DNA of 15,975 nt from Actinomycetes bacterium (GTDB taxonomy: Bacteria; Actinomycetota; Coriobacteriia; Coriobacteriales; Eggerthellaceae): the NCBI GenBank assembly GCA_023403475.1, contig JAEYEL010000132.1:1-15975 (forward strand), written 5' to 3'. Below the pieces are notes generated by a model. That model searched no databases and was not told where the DNA came from. It saw only the letters and a list, made by a program, of their open reading frames with translations. Positions 1 to 6,968 of this stretch are shown piece after piece. Each line of letters opens with the position of its first letter. Position 1 is the first letter of the stretch. The position numbers and the translations under genes were made by a program.

Positions 1-512
1 CTTCTGAACAAAAAGCCCGCTTTGCTCGCCTTTATCATGCCGATATCGTTGTGGCTGTCACCCGAAGCTATGGTCTCAAAGCCGCACGATTGCAGAGCGC
101 GAACCGTGGTGAGCTTCGTTTCCTCGCAGCGCATCCGGAAGCCCGTGATGGTGCCGTCGGCAGCAACATCAAGCGTGTTGCAGAAAATGGTTGGCCAGTC
201 GAGCTTTTTCATAAGAGGTTGGGCAAACTGCTCGAAGGTATCGCTGACAATGATGACCTGGGCATTTTCGCGCAAGTCGTCAAGAAATTCCTTCGCCTTG
301 GGAAGAGGGTCCATACCCGCAATGGTTTGCTGGATTTCCGCAAGTCCAAGGCTGTGTTGACGAAGAACGTCGAGCCGGAACGCCATGAGCTTGTTGTAAT
401 CGGGCTCGTCGCGCGTGGTGCGCTTAAGCTCTGGAATGTCGGTCGCTTCGGCAAACTCGATCCAAATTTCAGGAACGAGCACGCCCTCCAAATCAAGACA
501 TACGATGTTCAT
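1..512 (-). CDS. thrH: ThrH: phosphoserine phosphatase / homoserine phosphotransferase (C-terminus beyond window)
   Basis: HAD-superfamily phosphatase of the ThrH type. Characterised ThrH dephosphorylates phosphoserine and can transfer the phosphate to homoserine, linking serine and threonine synthesis in the cytoplasm. The N-terminus MNIVCLDLEGVLVPEIW is nearly the same as Pseudomonas ThrH. Visible HAD motifs are motif I at D7-L-E9-G, motif II at VSDT (S90), a motif III lysine near K133, and motif IV GDSHND at 151-156. About 170 residues are present of a family length near 200; the rest runs off the left edge. The ATG at 510-512 is preceded by a strong GAGGAGGAA ribosome site. It is divergent from thrC, the enzyme that consumes O-phosphohomoserine. 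The family call is firm. Which of the two activities dominates is unknown. Confidence 0.93.
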   Translation of the reverse strand, partial: MNIVCLDLEGVLVPEIWIEFAEATDIPELKRTTRDEPDYNKLMAFRLDVLRQHSLGLAEIQQTIAGMDPLPKAKEFLDDLRENAQVIIVSDTFEQFAQPLMKKLDWPTIFCNTLDVAADGTITGFRMRCEETKLTTVRALQSCGFETIASGDSHNDIGMIKASKAGFLFR

Positions 513-800
513 ACCAGCTTCCTCCTCGTCCTTCCCAACACGCAAAACGCGAAAAGTGTTTCACGTGAAACACTTTCGCCCGCGCGTCCGCGTTCGCCCG
601 CGCGCAAAGCCTTCCGCGAACCGTCGCCCAAAAGCGCAGACCGCAAGAGCTGCCTACAAGCATCGCCCGAAAACACTGCACGCGCGCCGCCTGCAAATTG
701 CGTGGAAATCTTCTCGTGATTCCACTTTGCTCTACTTCCGCAGCATAGTATATGGTTCGAAAGCAAACTATCTTTGGAAAATCGGCAGAAAGCGCAGAAC
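513..800. other. Divergent thrH-thrC intergenic region
   Basis: This non-coding spacer separates two divergent genes. It holds the parS palindrome (553-576), a 12-bp direct repeat TTCGCCCGCGCG at 575-586 and 593-604, and a GC-rich stretch to about 720. A weak thrC promoter candidate is TTGCTC (727-732), a 16-bp gap, then TATATG (749-754). I see no T-box, attenuator or leader peptide with threonine codons. Long open frames across it are only shadows of thrH. Confidence 0.6.
557..572. promoter_or_regulatory. parS centromere site (ParB binding)
   Basis: TGTTTCACGTGAAACA is an exact match to the bacterial chromosomal parS consensus bound by ParB/Spo0J. It lies in a 24-bp perfect palindrome (553-576). 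Such sites nucleate ParB spreading and loading of SMC near the replication origin. Here it lies between two divergent metabolic genes, with no parA or parB in the window. That the cell uses it as parS is inferred from the perfect match. Confidence 0.9.
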
Positions 801-2345
801 ATGGCTGAAAACCTCTATATCGACACCCGCGGACATGTCGAACAGGCAACACCCTTCACAGAAGCCGTCATCAACGGGTTGGCTCCGGGCGGCGGTCTGT
901 ATGTTCCGGAAAGCATTCCGACGCTTGGCGTCGACGAGATTGTCGGTTTGGCGCACATGCCCTACGCGCAGCGGGCGGCGTATGTGTACAAGGCGTTCGA
1001 CATAGACCTGCCCGACACACAGATCAACGCCCTCATGGAGCAAGCGTACGGCAGCAATTTCGATACGCCCGACATATGCCCCATCACCACAATCGATGCG
1101 AACACGCATATACTTGAACTATGGCACGGCCCCACGAGCGCGTTCAAAGACATGGCGCTTCAATGTCTGCCGAAGTTCTTCTCCGCAAGCGCGCAAGCGC
1201 TGCGCGAGCGCGGAACGATAGACCACGAGTTCCTTATTCTTGTGGCAACATCGGGCGACACCGGAAAGGCGGCGCTTGAGGGCTTCAAGAACGCAAGGGG
1301 CATCCGCATCGGCGTGCTCTTTCCCGATGGCGGCGTGAGCGACATCCAGCGCAAGCAGATGGTCACGACCACAGGTGAAAACGTGCAGGTATGGGGCGTG
1401 CGCGGTAACTTCGACGATTGTCAGACCGGCGTCAAAAGCGTGTTTTCCGACGAAGGGTTCGCCGAAAGGCTTCTTCGAGACCACCGCGTGACGCTTTCGA
1501 GCGCGAACTCCATCAACTGGGGGCGCCTTATGCCCCAGATCGTATACTACCTGTCCGCCTACGCCGAGCTTGTGCGCAGCGGAAAAGTCCATGCAGGCGC
1601 CCCTATCGACGTGTGCGTTCCCACCGGAAACTTCGGCAACATCCTTGCCGCTTGGTATGCGCGCAGCATGGGCGCGCCCATCGACATGCTGTTGTGCGCG
1701 AGCAACGAGAACCGCGTGCTCACCGACTTTATCAACACGGGCACCTACGACATCTCGCACCGCGAGTTCGTTCTGACCCCCTCTCCTTCCATGGACATCC
1801 TCGTATCCTCGAACCTTGAACGGCAGCTCTTCGAACTTACGGGGCGCAATGCCGAGGCCATCCGAACCTGGATGGACGACCTGCGAAAGCAACGCGCATT
1901 TCGCATCGACCCCGCCACGTTCGCCAAGGTGCGAAGCGTTTTCGCAGCCGATTCCATTGACAACGCCACCTGCCTTGACACCATTCGGTCGGTGTTCGAC
2001 CAGCATAACTACCTTATGGATCCCCATACGACTGTTGCCTACCAGGCAGCGCAGAATCTGCGCGGAGAAAACCCCGTGCTTGTGGCAAGCACCGCCCATT
2101 GGGCGAAGTTCGGCGACAACGTGTTCCGCGCCTTGCATAGCATGGCGCCAAGCGAGCCTCTCCCCGCCGACGTTGCCTCTCTTACGGGATGCCAGCTCAA
2201 CAAGCTCATAGTCGAACAAACCGGCATGGACAACGTTCCCGCAGGGCTTTCCACCCTTGACAGCATGCCAATCCGCTTCGGCAGTTGCATTGACCCTAAC
2301 GTGCAAAGCATCGAGGACGCCGCTATTGGGTTTTTGAACCGCTAG
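801..2345 (+). CDS. thrC: Threonine synthase
   Basis: PLP-dependent fold-type II enzyme converting O-phospho-L-homoserine to L-threonine and phosphate, the last step of threonine biosynthesis in the cytoplasm. The PLP-binding lysine sits in HGPTSAFKDMAL (K116). SGDTGKAALEGF (151-162), SSANSINWGRLMPQ and PTGNFGN are the usual phosphate-cofactor and active-site loops. The 514-residue length fits the longer bacterial/yeast-type ThrC. I chose the ATG at 801 because MAENLYIDTRG matches the family N-terminus (Y-x-S/D-TRG). A TTG at 774 would add nine residues (MENRQKAQN) with no better ribosome site. The ribosome site at 801 is weak (AGAAAG). A hairpin with a T-run follows the stop. Confidence 0.95.
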   Translation: MAENLYIDTRGHVEQATPFTEAVINGLAPGGGLYVPESIPTLGVDEIVGLAHMPYAQRAAYVYKAFDIDLPDTQINALMEQAYGSNFDTPDICPITTIDANTHILELWHGPTSAFKDMALQCLPKFFSASAQALRERGTIDHEFLILVATSGDTGKAALEGFKNARGIRIGVLFPDGGVSDIQRKQMVTTTGENVQVWGVRGNFDDCQTGVKSVFSDEGFAERLLRDHRVTLSSANSINWGRLMPQIVYYLSAYAELVRSGKVHAGAPIDVCVPTGNFGNILAAWYARSMGAPIDMLLCASNENRVLTDFINTGTYDISHREFVLTPSPSMDILVSSNLERQLFELTGRNAEAIRTWMDDLRKQRAFRIDPATFAKVRSVFAADSIDNATCLDTIRSVFDQHNYLMDPHTTVAYQAAQNLRGENPVLVASTAHWAKFGDNVFRALHSMAPSEPLPADVASLTGCQLNKLIVEQTGMDNVPAGLSTLDSMPIRFGSCIDPNVQSIEDAAIGFLNR

Positions 2346-2390
2346 CGACTGGTGACAACCGACGGCGGCTGATAGCGGACGCGTTTATCT

Positions 2391-2410
2391 TCCGCATCGA
2401 TGCGGATTTT
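2391..2410 (+). terminator. Probable intrinsic terminator of thrC
   Basis: The perfect 16-bp palindrome TCCGCATCGATGCGGA (2391-2406) can form a 6-bp stem with a TCGA loop and is followed directly by TTTT. It begins 45 bases after the thrC stop. The T-run is short, so termination may be partial. Confidence 0.5.
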
Positions 2411-2621
2411 GCCGAACTAGCAAACTGCCGGCGGCCGGGTTTATCTTCCCTTCCTCTCCAAAACGTCAAAGAGCGTCGCTTTATGTGGCAATACGTGACA
2501 TCTTTATATTCTTCTTGAATAATATGATGCACTTGTGCGACAATAGCGACTTAGGACGACGCAAACGATTGTAAGCCGAAGCAAGGCGAGTCCGTATGGA
2601 ATTCGAAGCGAAGGGAACCAC
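2411..2621. other. Intergenic region upstream of the ModE-like regulator
   Basis: No gene is visible here. The 11-mer GTTTATCTTCC at 2440-2450 repeats one at 2382-2392. An AT-rich stretch near 2500-2545 is the likely promoter zone. One candidate is TTGAAT (2515-2520), an 18-bp gap, then GACAAT (2539-2544), which is a weak match. Confidence 0.35.
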
Positions 2622-2975
2622 ATGAACCAGCTGCAAAAACTAGAGCCCACCGTCAAGCTCTCCATCAAGAACCCGAAGTCCGAAAGCGCTTCGCTTTTCG
2701 GGCGGGGCATTGCCGATCTCTGCCTTGGCGTGCGCAACCTCGGTTCGCTTAACGCCGCCGCAAAGAGCATGGGCATGGCGTACAGCAAAGCTTGGCGCAT
2801 CATCAAGGAAACGGAGGCGGCTCTCGACATTCAGTTGCTGAATCGCGACGGAGCCCACGGAAGCACCCTTACTCCCGAGGGCGATACGCTGCTCGACACC
2901 TATCTCGATATCGATAAGAAGATGCAAATAGAAGCAATCAAAGTCTACCAGAAGATTCTTTCGAAGAGCAAGTAG
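2622..2975 (+). CDS. Stand-alone ModE/LysR-like winged-helix transcriptional regulator
   Basis: A small DNA-binding protein of 117 residues. The segment from about residue 27 to 100 matches the N-terminal winged helix of ModE: an FGRGIADL start, then GSLNAAAKSMGMAYSKAWRII (41-61) as helix-turn-helix, then LLNRDGAHGSTLTPEGDTLLD as the wing. ModE proper carries C-terminal molybdate-binding (Mop) domains. These are absent, so ligand and targets are unknown. Single-domain relatives often sit near molybdoenzyme or respiratory genes, but none are in the window. The ATG at 2622 has GAAGGGA upstream at good spacing. It converges on the zinc-ribbon gene with only 29 bp between the stop codons. Confidence 0.85.
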   Translation: MNQLQKLEPTVKLSIKNPKSESASLFGRGIADLCLGVRNLGSLNAAAKSMGMAYSKAWRIIKETEAALDIQLLNRDGAHGSTLTPEGDTLLDTYLDIDKKMQIEAIKVYQKILSKSK

Positions 2976-3004
2976 CTCGGCTCCCCGCCCGCTCTAACTC
3001 GCAG

Positions 3005-3343
3005 CTATCCTAGCGCCGGCTCTGCTGCTTTCGGCGTGCATGGTACACGTGCCGAATCTGCAGAGTTGGCGCCTGAGTTCGAAGGCTTCATCTCGACCGT
3101 GAGCACGCAGATAAGCGGCTCGTGGTTTTGTTGCGCTTGGTTCTCAAGCTCAAAGCTTGTGCGCCAGATGAGGGCTTCCCCTTTCCCTTGGTTTTCCCGA
3201 ACCCCTTGATCGAGCTCTTCTGGCTTTGCATGGGGCAATTCCCCTTTCTCTTGCAAGGTTTCCCTATCGAAACGATACATGCATCCATAGCAAACATCCA
3301 TGTCGTCGAACACCTGCGCATTGCATATCGGGCACGTTTTCAT
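3005..3343 (-). CDS. Small zinc-ribbon protein, last gene of the tad operon
   Basis: 112 residues. The N-terminus MKTCPICNAQVFDDMDVCYGCMYRF contains two CxxC pairs (C4/C7 and C18/C21), a treble-clef or zinc-ribbon signature. The remaining 85 residues are hydrophilic with no domain I recognise; a short stretch (WRTSFELE...EPLICVLTVEMKP) could be a beta-rich element. No signal peptide or membrane segment is seen, so it should be cytoplasmic. The ATG at 3341-3343 follows a GAGGAA ribosome site. It lies 48 bp after the DUF192 gene on the same strand, so it is probably co-transcribed with the pilus genes. I cannot assign a function; an accessory or regulatory role in pilus production is a guess from position. 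Confidence 0.75.
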   Translation of the reverse strand: MKTCPICNAQVFDDMDVCYGCMYRFDRETLQEKGELPHAKPEELDQGVRENQGKGEALIWRTSFELENQAQQNHEPLICVLTVEMKPSNSGANSADSARVPCTPKAAEPALG

Positions 3344-3391
3344 TTCCTCTATCCTTTCATTTGATTTGCCTTCAGACCATTCGCACCTGCG

Positions 3392-3802
3392 CTAGCATAG
3401 CCGTCCGCTTTCGGCTACCTCTTTTCGAATGAACGAGAGAGCGACTTCATCGCCCGGCTCGAACCATGGATCTTCGCTCGAAAACCGCTCGATAACGGCC
3501 ACGGCGTTCCTGCTGCGCCTTCTTCGCATAGGCCGCACCCCGCGCTCCGAAGCGACAACGCGACCGGAACGGTCGATAAAGGCCACATCGAGCGCGCAGC
3601 GCATACCGACGGTATGGATATCATTGCAGGGCAGAAGGATAAGCGCCTCGCTGCTCGGCCTCGAAAAGAGCAGCCCTTTTGCACGCGCCGCAATTCCCGT
3701 TGCAACGCGCACCGAGCATTCCTGATTCGTTTGGGTTTTGCGCGGAATCACCCGGAGGTGATCGTCTAAGCGCTCTTCGTTGCATTCTCTCAGCAGAATC
3801 AT
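3392..3802 (-). CDS. DUF192 family protein
   Basis: 136 residues. The DUF192 core is clear: GLLFSR at 43-48, PCNDIHTVGMRCALDVAFID at 58-77, then DRSGRVVA and a C-terminal AVIERF...PGDEVALSF. The family is a small beta-barrel of unknown biochemical function, found in bacteria and archaea. Many members are exported, but this one has no signal peptide. Here it follows the 154-residue membrane-anchored protein by 15 bp. The ATG at 3800-3802 has AAGGGGGT upstream. In my recollection DUF192 genes recur beside Flp/Tad loci in actinobacteria, which fits, but no role in piliation is established. The family call is firm; function is unknown. Confidence 0.87.
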   Translation of the reverse strand: MILLRECNEERLDDHLRVIPRKTQTNQECSVRVATGIAARAKGLLFSRPSSEALILLPCNDIHTVGMRCALDVAFIDRSGRVVASERGVRPMRRRRSRNAVAVIERFSSEDPWFEPGDEVALSFIRKEVAESGRLC

Positions 3803-3817
3803 GTAAACGAAACCCCC

Positions 3818-4282
3818 TTACGAAGCACACATGCACTGCACGACTACGCTCGTCGTGTCCGACATGTCAAAACACGATATCCACGCCCATCGGCAGCTTC
3901 CCGAATCTTTCAGAAACGAGCCGCTTCCGGCAACTCCGCTTTCCAAGAAAACCCAGCCCTTCTGCTCCATCAACTCAGCCAGGCGCGCAAACGCGCCAAC
4001 GGGCTGCTCCTGCATCGTGAAGCCCACAACTTCCGCCCGCGCGCTCATGCGCACGTCGGAGTAGCCTTGTAGGGAGAACAGCTCCTCTGAAAACCAAGCC
4101 GGAACATCCGCATCGCTTTCCCCACTCGCAGCCTCAACAACATGCATGCCTACCTGAGCTTTCCCCAGCGCAGTGTCCACAATGCAGGGCAGCGCGACCA
4201 GCCCGCACACAATGGCTCCGGCACATAGAACGCGCCGCCACTGCGTTGCGCTTGCCGGCGAAGACGCTCGCCGCTCGTTCAT
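3818..4282 (-). CDS. Membrane-anchored protein of unknown function in the tad operon
   Basis: 154 residues. A basic N-terminus is followed by one hydrophobic segment (about 18-38, RVLCAGAIVCGLVALPCIVDTA), which reads as a signal anchor or uncleaved signal peptide. The rest would lie outside the membrane. The C-terminal half has a compact pattern: AELMEQKGWVFLESG, then GSGSFLKDSGSCRWAWISC, then TSVVVQC, with four cysteines in the last 30 residues (C129, C136, C149/C151 region) that could form disulphides. The start ATG overlaps the stop of the preceding TadE-like gene by 4 bp (ATGA), so it is translationally coupled. I do not recognise a named domain. Position suggests a minor pilus or envelope assembly factor. 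Confidence 0.78.
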   Translation of the reverse strand: MNERRASSPASATQWRRVLCAGAIVCGLVALPCIVDTALGKAQVGMHVVEAASGESDADVPAWFSEELFSLQGYSDVRMSARAEVVGFTMQEQPVGAFARLAELMEQKGWVFLESGVAGSGSFLKDSGSCRWAWISCFDMSDTTSVVVQCMCAS

Positions 4283-4719
4283 AGCATCACCCCCGGCTTG
4301 TATACGTCCACCGTTATTTCGCTGGTATGTTCCAAATGGGGCAATGGGACCCCGAACACCTCGTCTTTCATCCCAAGCCCGAAAAGCGTGGGAGAAAACT
4401 CGAGCGTCATCGCAAACGTTACGTGCCCGAGCCCGCCATGAGAAACGCTTACCCGCGAAGCCAAGTACGGCTCGTCGAACGATCCGTCGAGAAGAGCCTG
4501 CACCTGAGCGCGACTTTGCTCAAGGGTTTGGCCATATGCGGGCGACGCAGCGCAAACGCGCACCGCCTCGCGCGAAACACGGTCGAATGCCGCGCACTCA
4601 GAAAAGAACAGCAGGGCATTGGCCGCGATAACGGCGACGACGATGAACACCGGAAACGACACTGCGAACTCAATGGTCATTTGCCCCGCACTGTTGCGCC
4701 AATTCCTACGAAAAGCCAT
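4279..4719 (-). CDS. tadE: TadE-like pseudopilin (second copy)
   Basis: 146 residues. The N-terminal signature AGQMTIEFAVSFPVFIVVAVIAA (11-33) is the TadE-like motif: a polar G-Q-x-T-x-E-F/A segment running into a single transmembrane helix (about 16-40). The remaining 105 residues form the exported domain. TadE-type proteins are minor pseudopilins processed by the TadV/CpaA peptidase and needed for Flp pilus assembly. I chose the ATG at 4717-4719, which overlaps the preceding stop as TAATG and has GAGGG 10 bases upstream. A GTG at 4728 would add only MGI and would sit almost on top of that ribosome site. It lies between the TadG-like gene and the 154-residue protein. Confidence 0.85.
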   Translation of the reverse strand: MAFRRNWRNSAGQMTIEFAVSFPVFIVVAVIAANALLFFSECAAFDRVSREAVRVCAASPAYGQTLEQSRAQVQALLDGSFDEPYLASRVSVSHGGLGHVTFAMTLEFSPTLFGLGMKDEVFGVPLPHLEHTSEITVDVYKPGVML

Positions 4720-6968
4720 TATTCCCACACCCTCGTTCCCGAAAGAGACGAGCCGACCGACTGGAGGCCGTCAATTACCCAGTTCACCAGCCCGTCCGCA
4801 GCCTCCGTTACCGAAGGAGGCAGCGTGATGGTCACGGGAACGGAAAAGCCCCCCACAGGAAACTCTATCGTGGCGATCTCGAGGGTTCCCCCTCCTTCGG
4901 AAAGCCGGGAAAGCGCCACTCCACCGACCTTTTCAAGAACAGATGAGAACAGCGCGGAAGGATCGGTTGCCGCAAGAGCAGCTCGTTTCACCGCAAGGAA
5001 GCGGACGGAGAAGCCTTCGTCATCGGTAGACGCCACATGCTCGGTATTTACCGTCACCGGCCTGAGCGCATCAAGCTTCGCAGGCTGAAGCCCGAGCGAG
5101 CCTGCACACGACTCGAACGTTTCAGCCGCCCAATCACCCAACCCGCTTGCGCTTGCCAGCGGCAGCGACCGAGCAGATTGAACGATGGCGTCTTCTAGCG
5201 CCTGCTGCCCATCGCTATAGGAACGCAGCAAGCCGGACCAGCAGTCGAGCACTACGCGAGCGGCGCCCACGACAGCGCCGCCGTCTTCTGCAAAGCCATC
5301 GAGAATCGACGTTATCACCGTTTCGCCCTCGTCGGAAGAGTCCTCCACAAGAGTGGCCGCAGACACCGCCGCACGCGTTCCCAAAACCCCGCCGTCGCGT
5401 ACGAACGAACTTTCAAACCCCGTTGACGCAGGAGCGCTGGCCACATTCGCCACCAACGCGATAGCCCCGTACCTTCCAGGAGGGGCAACGCCGATGCGCT
5501 GCCCGCCTGCGCTACGGAGTGCCTGCGCACATTGGTCGAGCAGGCTTTGCGCTTGATCTTTAACGGAAGCGGCGGAGGAATCGGCTCCGGCACGGGCACG
5601 CTCGTATTCCCGAGCCGCTTGGGCAACGGCCGCGTAATGGTATTCGAAGCCGTTATCCACGGAAGTCGATGCCGCAGCCACCTTTCCCAGACTTTGCGCC
5701 GTGAAGCTGCATGCTGCACAGGTTTCGTATCCCCCGGCCTCCATCTGGGCGATTGACGCATACGCCATCACCGATCGAGCGTTCGGGCACCCCTCCCATG
5801 CGTGCAGGGAAAGAGAGCCGCCCTCTCCTTCGGTTGCAGGATAGCAGGCGTCGGTGTAAAGCAACGTCTCCCTCATCTCGTCTGCGTTCTTCGGCAAAGC
5901 GGGAAAATACGCTTCGAACGAGGTGCCGTCTTCGTGAACGTATCCGGAAGAGAGCTCGGTAACCGCGAACTGGTAGAATCGCTTGCGCAGCGCAGATCGC
6001 GCGCCCTCTTCCACCGACGCGTTCTCAGGAATTTCCGCCTTCAAGCGCTGCGCATAGTAAGATTGCGCCCTTTTAAGGGGAACAGAAAATGACCAGGTAT
6101 CGACGCTGCTATAAAACGGGTTTTCCGCACCGTCCATGCGGGCAAGCGAAAAGGCCCGCTCGTAAAGGCAGTAGCTTGGATTGCAGCCGCAATCGGCCAT
6201 AAACCCGCGCATTTTCGCCTCATTGGCCTCCTTCGCCGCCTCTTCCGCTTCTTCGGCGGCACGTTTCAGGTCACCTGATTTCTCTTCGGCTTCGTCCTTC
6301 AGGTCTTGAGAGCCCTCGACCTCTTCTATGGAAACTTCGCTGCCCGCGAAGGGCACGAGCACCGCCAAGGCCACGTATTGCGCCCGCATCGGCCCGCCGT
6401 TGTTCGACGACGCGACCGAAGCCGCGTTGGCGGCGGCCAGAAAGGGCAGCGCCTTTTGCAGGCTGCTCAATCCAGCAGATGCCTTCTTGGCAAAGGCATC
6501 TCGCGCGTCCATAATCTTTCCTCCCAGCTCAAGAAGCTTTTCGCCCGCACTTGCTCCGCCGGGAACGCAAAGCGCGACAATTCCCAGACCGTAGGCTGTC
6601 AAACCTGTTAGGGAAAGGGAGAGCACGACGGCATCGCATACGCGCGCCACTACCATGAACTCCGCGACTTCGTTTTCCGCGGCAAGCGCCGCCGCATCGG
6701 CAACATTTTGGATATCGGCCGATGCGGAATGCACGCGGTACACCTGCGCGGCGGAAAAGATCAGCGAAAGCGTTACGAGCAGGGCGACCACCATGCCGAG
6801 CGTCGAGAAGCCGTCTTCCTCATGGAAGATGTCGCGATTGCGCCGCCCGCCCTTCTTCGCTGCAAGAAAGCGCCTTCTCTGCCGTTTTCCGCGCAGAGCC
6901 TCCCGCCGCCTTGCCTTCGTTTGCATTTTGGGCACCCCGAACGCACGTCGTTCAGCTTTGCTACCCAT
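4719..6968 (-). CDS. Large TadG-like pilus assembly protein
   Basis: 749 residues, the largest protein of the locus. A strongly basic cytoplasmic N-terminus (1-46) is followed by EEDGFSTLGMVVALLVTLSL and a transmembrane helix (55-76), then SADIQNVADAAALAAENEV (83-101). That is the hallmark of the Tad/TadG N-terminal domain (Pfam 'putative Flp pilus-assembly', PF13400-like). A second hydrophobic stretch lies at 107-134 and a weaker one near 197-209. An acidic charged coiled-coil candidate spans about 221-252, followed by C260, C262 and C267. The large C-terminal region has no domain I recognise and may be exposed on the cell surface. The start ATG overlaps the upstream stop by 8 bp and has GGTAGGAG ten bases before it. 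The TadG assignment rests on the N-terminus. Confidence 0.8.
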   Translation of the reverse strand: MGSKAERRAFGVPKMQTKARRREALRGKRQRRRFLAAKKGGRRNRDIFHEEDGFSTLGMVVALLVTLSLIFSAAQVYRVHSASADIQNVADAAALAAENEVAEFMVVARVCDAVVLSLSLTGLTAYGLGIVALCVPGGASAGEKLLELGGKIMDARDAFAKKASAGLSSLQKALPFLAAANAASVASSNNGGPMRAQYVALAVLVPFAGSEVSIEEVEGSQDLKDEAEEKSGDLKRAAEEAEEAAKEANEAKMRGFMADCGCNPSYCLYERAFSLARMDGAENPFYSSVDTWSFSVPLKRAQSYYAQRLKAEIPENASVEEGARSALRKRFYQFAVTELSSGYVHEDGTSFEAYFPALPKNADEMRETLLYTDACYPATEGEGGSLSLHAWEGCPNARSVMAYASIAQMEAGGYETCAACSFTAQSLGKVAAASTSVDNGFEYHYAAVAQAAREYERARAGADSSAASVKDQAQSLLDQCAQALRSAGGQRIGVAPPGRYGAIALVANVASAPASTGFESSFVRDGGVLGTRAAVSAATLVEDSSDEGETVITSILDGFAEDGGAVVGAARVVLDCWSGLLRSYSDGQQALEDAIVQSARSLPLASASGLGDWAAETFESCAGSLGLQPAKLDALRPVTVNTEHVASTDDEGFSVRFLAVKRAALAATDPSALFSSVLEKVGGVALSRLSEGGGTLEIATIEFPVGGFSVPVTITLPPSVTEAADGLVNWVIDGLQSVGSSLSGTRVWE

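Noticed and set aside
51..719. Long plus-strand open frame opposite thrH
   Set aside because: It is antisense to a strongly supported thrH and its translation has no recognisable feature; it also runs through the parS spacer.
1119..2306. 395-residue minus-strand open frame opposite thrC
   Set aside because: It is a shadow of the threonine synthase gene in GC-rich DNA; no ribosome site or domain.
4327..5088. 253-residue plus-strand open frame across the TadE/TadG genes
   Set aside because: Low-complexity basic translation, antisense to conserved pilus genes.
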